Shown piece after piece: positions 57,985-64,000 of a DNA stretch of 64,000 nucleotides (position 1 is the stretch's first letter; every line of letters begins with the position of its first letter). The stretch spans positions 20,042,626 to 20,106,625 of the forward strand of contig NC_135562.1 in assembly GCF_964340395.1 (NCBI RefSeq). The letters are read 5' to 3'. The notes under the pieces were generated by a model. The model was given only the letters and a program-made list of their open reading frames with translations, made no database searches and was not told the origin of the DNA. Both the position numbers and the translations under genes were made by a program. Origin of the DNA: Glandiceps talaboti (Eukaryota > Hemichordata > Enteropneusta > Spengelidae).

Positions 57985-58540
57985 CATTGTGAGGGTTTTC
58001 TATTTCAAAAGAGAATTTGTTTTGTCAGGTATGATTTGGCTTTGTACCATAAAAATTTGTTGAACAATCATTATGCATTTATTTATGAGGTCGTGTCAAG
58101 TGATAAAATTGAGGGCTATTAGATTGTGTATGTATAGAAAAATTCAGTGAGTATAGATTATGATGTCTTCCATCTTCGATCTTCGTTTTAGAGATTTGAT
58201 AGGGTAATCTCTAAAGCGAAGATAGAAGATATTGGTTCATTTCAACATAAGGTTATAAATTGGGATGTAACTTCTAAGTAGGTTTTGTAGTTGGGAATGT
58301 GATATTTTCATTATGAAAATACCATAAACATGAAGTTATAATGTTGGGTTTTCTATTTCCAAAGAGAATTCATTTTGACACTGAGAATCTGATTCGCATT
58401 TATTTATAAGGTGTTCACTCTATTTCATTTCTAAGTATGTTTTTAAGTTGTTAAAGTGATGAAATGTTTTCATCGTCGGGTACATAAAACCATGGCAAAG
58501 ATCTTCGGTCTTTGATCTTCGATCTTCGTTTTGTACACTA
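57985..58540. repeat. Diverged duplication with GATCTTCG hairpin
   Basis: Two diverged copies share GGTTTTCTATTTC(A/C)AAAGAGAAT (starts about 57993 and 58350) and end in GATCTTCGATCTTCG(T). In the first copy two 25-nt arms, 58172-58196 and 58206-58230, form a hairpin with three mismatches and a 9-nt loop. 58540-59450 holds no recognised exon. Confidence 0.7.
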
Positions 58541-59457
58541 CCAACACTTTCCATATTTAAGCTTAAAGATTACATTTACAACAACCACATGGCGTTGTCC
58601 TTTTACTCTTGGTATGAACACAACTGTGGTACAACATGACATGAAAAAAACAATTATAATTAGAGGGAGGGGAAGATATAATATGATTATAGTTTGACTT
58701 GATGTACACTTATGATGTACTTTTTCCAGAAAATAAACTACATGTGATGTTATCGTAATTGACCACTGCACTAACATGCCCTGAGGGCCAAGTAATATTA
58801 TCGGTAGAAAGAGCGTTAACAATCACTCAAGTCATTGGAGTTTCTGTATCGATGCTAAAAATGTGTCTGATTCGATTTCTTTTAGTGTCGTCCCGTACTT
58901 GTTCTTCCTGGTTCCTGATCAGTGTTGTTATTTCTGTAGAATTTTCTGTTAACACTCATCCAATCCAGTAGGTATTGCCAGTTTTCGGTGTTCTTTTTTG
59001 AACTCTTTCGACGATTAACATTTTTGTTAATGATTTTGGTCGTTTGCTCATTGTGGCTGTGTAGACTAAGTAGTTGTTCTGACGATGGAAGGGTGTAGTG
59101 ATGGATGTAACGATGTGTATGTAGTTTTCTAGTGAATCAGTGTTTGTGTTTGTTAGGTTTGTGTACACAAAAGTTCAAGTTGATACGGATTGGTCATTGG
59201 TAAATGGTCTCTTCTATTTTTTGTGGGTAGGCGTATAGCTGTGTTTATTTATGTTGAATGATTGAGAGTTGTGGTGAGTTAGTGAATGTAAATTATGATT
59301 TACCTTTACTTTAGTATGGCGTCGAGGGAACATTTAATTAATGTCTTGATTTTCAGCATTGGTACTGTCGAGTGTGCAGTGTTCATTAGGAAGTACATTG
59401 TGGTTGGCTAAACATTCCCTGTTGACCTAGAACTAATGCAAAATTGCATGAACTCAC

Positions 59458-59549
59458 CTACTACTGTCTCCTCCTTCTCATCAGTGAGTTGGCTGAGGAC
59501 AGCCTCCTTCATTTCCAAATGAATGTTACAATTTGACTCACTACCGTAC
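59458..59549 (-). CDS. Gene D, internal exon (92 bp)
   Basis: The acceptor TTATTTTGTAG and donor AGTAG|GTGAGTT are both good. The exon enters in phase 2 and leaves in phase 1. It encodes YGSESNCNIHLEMKEAVLSQ and LTDEKEETVV. It takes the base needed to complete the Arg codon begun in the exon at 59849 (RIQRP|R|YGSES). The next exon in the same phase is probably the one at 47020, 12.4 kb away, which would place gene B inside this intron. Confidence 0.75.
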
Positions 59550-59848
59550 CTACAAAATAAAAGTAGAGGGTTACATCTTGTGCTTAAAGTCTGTACACAC
59601 AACACAACAGGATGATGGACAACATATTACAATAGCAAGTAATGTTGCATTTTACATGTTTTTACCAACAAATGTGATACAAATACCAACCAGGCACAAT
59701 CTAGTCATTAATAGGATGGTCATTACCCATACTGTAAAAAAGGCTGATGTCCAAAGTAATAAATTATGTTGGCAACTGACTCTTGAGGGTGTGTTAATTT
59801 ACTAAACAGTTCAGTTCAGTTCAGTTGTGATCATGCAACAGTCCTCAC

Positions 59849-60039
59849 CTTGGTCTTTGTATTCTTCTTTTCTTTCTGTGTTTGTGTTCCCTCTTACTGT
59901 TGTTGTAAGATTCACTGCCAGTATTAGAAGTGCTTGACTCATCAGCCATACGGAAGCCAAATTTCCTGCCTTTTTTCTTCTTTAAGAGACAGGGTTGATC
60001 ACCAGCAGCATTGATTAGAAGAGAATCTTTCTCATACTC
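59849..60039 (-). CDS. Gene D, internal exon (191 bp)
   Basis: The donor ACCAAG|GTGAGG at 59849 is strong. The acceptor TTTTTTATACTGAAAAG above 60039 is acceptable. Phase is 0 to 2. It encodes EYEKDSLLINAAGDQPCLL, KKKKGRKFGFRMADESSTS and KREHKHRKKRRIQRPR. Two lysine/arginine-rich runs suggest a nuclear, nucleic-acid-binding protein. Confidence 0.7.
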
Positions 60040-60257
60040 CTTTTCAGTATAAAAAACAACAACAATAAAAGTAAAACAAAGGAGTAATGACAATGGATTT
60101 GTGGACATGCTCTGTGACTAATTTCATCATGCTCCTTCAGATAAATTGAATAATCAATGAACAACAGCATAAACATTCCTGGTGTATCAGGGAATAACAA
60201 GTGTCTATATATACAGAAAAGGGTGTATATATTAAGATATAAATATATATAATTTAC

Positions 60258-60301
60258 CTTCTCTGCTTTAGCAGTGTCTCCAATGAATTGGTGTATGTAG
60301 G
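60258..60301 (-). CDS. Gene D, tentative small exon (44 bp)
   Basis: The frame YIHQFIGDTAKAEK ends at GAGAAG|GTAAAT in phase 0, matching the exon at 60039. It would enter in phase 1, whereas the exon at 60569 leaves in phase 0, so either another exon lies between or this one is wrong. Weak acceptor. Confidence 0.3.
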
Positions 60302-60568
60302 CTTTTCATCAAATATGGTTACAAAAGTTCACTATCAGAAGTTCCTGAACTACAACTGATAGAGGCCTTAACATAAAAGAAAACAAAAGCAATTGTTTTG
60401 TAGGTTTTGTAGGTAGTAAGTTCATATTTTTAATACTTGCAAATGTTTGATCGTATCTGTCGTGAAATCAATATATTTTTTTTTTCAAATCCAATCTTCT
60501 TGTCTGAATAACCATAGAGAGGAAAAGGGTCTTCTGTCTATGGAATTGTTGGTAAACCACTAACATAC

Positions 60569-60776
60569 CTCTCGACCTAATGCAAAACACTTCAGGAGTT
60601 GTTTGTTCATTCCAACTGCTGTACCATCACAGATAACAACATCTGGCATATCACCACATAAGTTGCAGGAAAAAGCACTATCCCAAGAAATATCTAAGAG
60701 TCTCGCAAAGCCATTCCATGCCAGCCTGAATTTTTGAAGAGGCAGATACAGTGATTCTAGGTTGTCTGCATAAGCT
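60569..60776 (-). CDS. Gene D, exon with CxxCG / CDGTAVGM motif
   Basis: The acceptor TTGTATTGTATTTCAG and donor GAGAG|GTATGTTA border a 208-bp exon that enters in phase 2 and leaves in phase 0. It encodes AYADNLESLYLPLQKFRLAW, NGFARLLDISWDSAFSCNLC and GDMPDVVICDGTAVGMNKQL. The CxxCGxxPxxxICDGTxxG pattern is that of the transposase-derived domain found in HMGXB3-like and KDZ-type proteins. The aspartate may be a remnant catalytic residue. It joins the exon above in frame (AAFH|R|AYADNL). Confidence 0.7.
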
Positions 60777-61213
60777 CTGAAATACAATACAAATTAAAGA
60801 AAAGTCATTTTCACTTCAGCCTTAAGCAGATACACTGTAGAGTGAAACGAGAGACGACATAATTATAAGAATCAATGATTATCTGAAACATGTCAAGTTT
60901 TAAAGGTGCACATTTCAATGAAGGACAGAGAGTTTGATTTAGTGTTATATATGATAAGTATATATGAAGTCAATTCGGAAACAGGGGCGGTGCAACCAAA
61001 CAGTGGGTTAGGATATGAGTTAGAGGGGTGGCCAATACAAATGGAGGAGTGCTTCGCCCCTCTCAAGCCCCTCATGGGTTCTGAGTTTATCATTGTTTTG
61101 TCAGATTATACCAATAAAAACCACACCCCTTTAAACGAGCACATGTACTAGTAATACATAATAGCAAGTAAATAGTTACATTAAAAGAAATGTAGTTATA
61201 AAATAAAACATAC

Positions 61214-61379
61214 CTATGAAATGCAGCCAAGGGGTTTCTAGATTGAATCATCAGGTTCAAGTATGGGTAAAGTAAACTATAATTGATCAAATCTTTATTG
61301 TTTAAGTTAAACAGCAAGTCTTCTTGGTCATCATAAAACAGGCGACAGTTACATGGGCCGGTGCAAGGGCGGAAGCAAA
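61214..61379 (-). CDS. Gene D, exon with cysteine-rich RPCTGPCNC motif
   Basis: The acceptor GAATTTTATTGCAG and donor CATAG|GTATGTT border a 166-bp exon that enters in phase 1 and leaves in phase 2. It encodes CFRPCTGPCNCRLFYDDQED, LLFNLNNKDLINYSLLYPYL and NLMIQSRNPLAAFH. The RPxxGxCxCxxxYDxQEDLLFN order precedes the CDGT domain in HMGXB3/KDZ-like proteins of invertebrates, so the two exons fit one gene. Family placement is by recall and should be held loosely. The 5' exons upstream of 61379 were not found. A retrotransposon begins 0.6 kb away. Confidence 0.7.
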
Positions 61380-61399
61380 CTGCAATAAAATTCAATAAA

Positions 61400-62020
61400 A
61401 TAAAAGTTTTAAAAATAAATAAAAACTACTACAAAAAAACATATTTTCTTCTGCATTTTGTCAGTAAGTGTATATTTGTGTAAAATTAGTATTATATAAT
61501 AGTGGTGTAATGTTGTTCTCTTTCTACAACGAACCGTGCCATGCGCTGTGAAGGAGAAAATAGACACTCCAGTTAAGCGTATTCAGCTAAAGTATACTAA
61601 AAGATGTATTGGTTGGAGTGAAATGGTTATTTTTTATTGTTTGAGTTTGTTGATTGTTGTTGTTAATGTATGTGGTTGTGGTAGGCATTATACATGTATG
61701 TTGTATAATGTGGTGTACTTGTTTTGTGTTGATGGTAGTTGCAGTTGGTTGACAGGTGTCCAGGTTTATTTATTGGTGATAGTATATATGGTTTGTATAA
61801 GTTGTTTTATGGATGTGGTACATGTTGTTTTATATGTTTATCAGTATATGTATATAATATAGTTGTTGTTATGGTTATTTGTTATGGTTGTTGTAAGGTA
61901 CATATATACATTTTGTATTGTATTTGTAACAGTACTTGCATATATATTTGTGTGTTTGTTGTGCTGTTGAGATGTTTGTTCGTTGTAAACATCTACAAGT
62001 AAGCACTCTGCTTTAACCTT
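61400..62020. other. No exon assigned; GT-rich patch
   Basis: 61600-61990 is rich in GTTGTT/TATGT on the plus strand, giving low-complexity open frames. An acceptor-like TATTTTCTCCTTCACAG on the minus strand at about 61548 precedes a short frame starting RMARFVVEREQHYTT that soon stops. It is not accepted as an exon. Confidence 0.35.
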
Positions 62021-62021
62021 T

Positions 62022-63790
62022 TATTATTATTATTATTATTTATTTCTTGTAAGTAAACGCGCTACACCTGCGTCTCAGCGCGTTGTACAGACTGTAGTTT
62101 TAAAAAATTGCAATAAAGTAAAGAAAATAACAACACACAAAAAGGGGCTAGGTGTAAAACTGGCCAATTAAAATAATTCACAATGTATAAAAACTGACAA
62201 GTTAAAATCAATCACTTAAAATGTTGTCTAAAAAGATATGTCTTTAAACTACGTTTAAAAATGTCAACAGTCATTATATTTCTCATTTCAAATGGAAGTG
62301 AATTCCACAGAGAGGGTGAGAACACTGAAAAAGCCCTCTGGCCATAAGATCTATTGAAATTGCCACGTGGTTGGACTAAGAGTAGCTTTTCAGCGGAACG
62401 AAGATTTCGTGTTGGAACATAAATGCTAATTAAATCTGACAGGTATAATGGTGCTACGTGATTGATTATCTTGAAAGTGATCAGTAGGATTTTGAAATTA
62501 ATCCTAGCCTCAACTGGGAGCCAATGCAAGTCATAGAGTACAGGAGTAATGTGGTCGAATTTTCGTGTACAACTGACAAGACGGGCTGCAGCATTCTGGA
62601 GTGACTGCAGACGATCTATCTGGTATTTTGGAATTCCATACAATAGACCATTGCAGTAATCGAGTCGGGATGTCACAAATGCATGAATTAATTTCTCTGT
62701 ACAGGCTTTGTCTAACAGTTTGCGAATATTTCCAATCTTGTATAACGAAAAGTAACCATTCTTGCAAATGTGACTAATCTGATCAGACATGGAGCCGTCC
62801 CTACGGAGAGTAACACCGAGATGACGGACTGAGGTAGAGGGTGCGATGTCTAGCCCGCCAATTTTCAGGCTGGTCAGTTCTACTACGTTGGTTTTTAACC
62901 GTGACGAGAACTGGATCACCTCAGTTTTGTCATCGTTGAGGACTAACATATTTGATCTCATCCAGCTGCGAATGTCGTCGATGCACGTTTCAACATCAGG
63001 TAGAATGTCAGCTGGCTTATTGCAGATTGTGTAAATCTCTGAGTCTTCTGCATACATCATGTAGTCAAGGCCATGTCCAATGATGACATCCTCTAAAGGA
63101 GCTGTATACAATGTGAATAGGATCGGGCCTAGAACTGACCCTTGTGGGACACCGTACTTTATATGCGAAGTAGAAGGCGCTGTAGAGGTCACTTTGACAC
63201 GTTGATGGCGATTGAGAAGATAGGATTTAAACCAGGCTAGAGCTGTCCCGGTGACACCAAAACGAAACTCCAGTCTATTTAACAAAATGCTATGGTCGAT
63301 TGTATCAAAAGCTGCTGACAGATCCAACATGATAAGAACGACATCCTTCTTATTATTTAAGGCCAACATGATGTCATTATGGACTCGTAAAAGGGCCGTT
63401 TCGGTAGCCCGATATGCACTTTGACACCTAGTGTAAAGCTCGAACTTGGTTAGATGATCATGTAATTGCTGTGCGACAATTTTCTCTAGGACTTTCGATA
63501 GAAAAGGCAGATTAGATACTGGTCTACAATTTTTCAATATATTGTGATCTAGATCAGGCTTTTTTAACAGCGGACGAATAATTGCAGACTTAAAGTGACT
63601 AGGAACGGTGCCGGTTGAAAGTGAAACGTTGAACAGATTTACGAAGAAAGGTACGAGAGAGTTGATAGAGTTCTTTACAAAGTTTGTTGGTAGAATATCG
63701 AGCTCACACGATTTTAGAAGGCGACTGCTTGATGAGCGTTTCAATTCGGTCTGTTGTCTTGCTGCTAGACGTTCGGGCTTTATAAGTTAC
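62022..63790 (-). mobile_element. CR1/L2-type non-LTR retrotransposon, 5'-truncated
   Basis: A single long minus frame (63744-62212, 510 codons) covers the reverse transcriptase: CELDILPTNFVKNSI, NCRPVSNLPFLSKVLEKIV, DLSAAFDTIDHSILLNRL, YGVPQGSVLGPILFTLYTAP, the active site YAED in place of YADD (GAA at 63046-63048), LNDDKTEVIQFSS, HLGVTLRRDGSMS, SRLDYCNGLLYGIP, LQNAAARLV and LHWLPVEARINFKIL, ending LKTYLFRQHF. Three residues are missing in the usual SAYRxxHSTETALL. An extra base in 63712-63715 shifts the upstream frame (IETLIKQSPSK). The endonuclease is absent. The 3' end has the (AAT)n tail of the clade (62022-62045). Confidence 0.93.
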
Positions 63791-64000
63791 TATAAGCGAA
63801 CGAAGTTCGCATGTGAGGGCCTGCCCGAACACGGATGTTCCATCCTCGATAGCGTTGTTCGGCTGTGTGTCGTATTTTATCGGAAGAACATCCGAGGGCT
63901 AGCTGATAGACTATTCGGTCGCTTACCAGTCATAACGTCCCCGGGTCAAAACGTCCCCGGGTATGACCAAAACGTCCCCGGGTCAAAGTTTGAATGTTCC
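63761..64000. repeat. Unassigned repeat and 3-copy minisatellite
   Basis: A 20-base word (TGCTAGACGTTCGGGCTTTA) at 63762-63781 also occurs at 27867-27886, beside the RecQ fragment. A palindromic GCGAACGAAGTTCGC follows at about 63796. At 63935-63990 AACGTCCCCGGGTCAAA is repeated three times and runs to the window end. Confidence 0.6.

Noticed and set aside
59849-60108. Start of a gene at MSTNPLSLLLCF (60108)
   Set aside because: The hydrophobic stretch before 60039 is the pyrimidine-rich end of an intron. Phase and basic composition favour an internal exon.

Overview
This is a window of an AT-rich animal nuclear genome. Short coding exons are separated by kilobase introns with GT/AG borders, and the window holds a rhodopsin-family neuropeptide receptor, BEN-domain genes, a P2X7-tail-type cysteine domain, fragments of many retrotransposon clades (Penelope, several non-LTR clades, Ty3/gypsy) and abundant satellites. 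This mix fits a marine invertebrate, possibly a cephalochordate or hemichordate. The species cannot be fixed from the sequence alone. No bacterial-type operons, rRNA or tRNA genes were seen.

Layout. 0-11 kb: the 5' two coding exons of a minus-strand neuropeptide GPCR, whose TM6-TM7 exon must lie beyond the window start. Around it are a Penelope fragment with a hammerhead-like motif, long (TA)n tracts and a 51-bp satellite. 13-24 kb: a repeat district with tandem arrays of related ~110-bp and ~80-bp units, an 810-bp duplication, a dispersed repeat family and retrotransposon scraps. 24-28 kb: a decayed Ty3/gypsy element and a RecQ-like helicase fragment. 29.5-33.4 kb: five tandem copies of an about 1.1-kb unit, four of them carrying an intact in-frame phase 0-0 exon. 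33.4-35.5 kb: a long non-LTR retrotransposon with the middle of its reverse transcriptase missing.

37-61 kb is the gene-rich part, nearly all on the minus strand. Gene E (37.3-37.8 kb) ends in a P2X7 intracellular-tail-like domain. Gene C (39.3-42.5 kb, perhaps to 43.5 kb) and gene B (48.5-56.6 kb) are paralogous small BEN-domain proteins with the same exon lengths and phases. Gene D (61.4 to 46.1 kb) has a cysteine-rich, transposase-derived-looking N-terminal part (HMGXB3/KDZ-like) and probably a basic, coiled-coil C-terminal exon. If that exon is assigned correctly, gene B lies nested in one gene D intron. A two-exon plus-strand microprotein gene (50.8-51.9 kb) and a lone plus-strand exon (42.8 kb) run the other way. 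The introns hold several dense clusters of short self-complementary words, a different word at each locus, plus a perfect 79-nt-arm palindrome and a Harbinger-type MITE. The right end is a 5'-truncated CR1/L2-type retrotransposon whose RT active site reads YAED.

All exon joins were made by reading splice sites and phases by eye. No transcript or database evidence was available.
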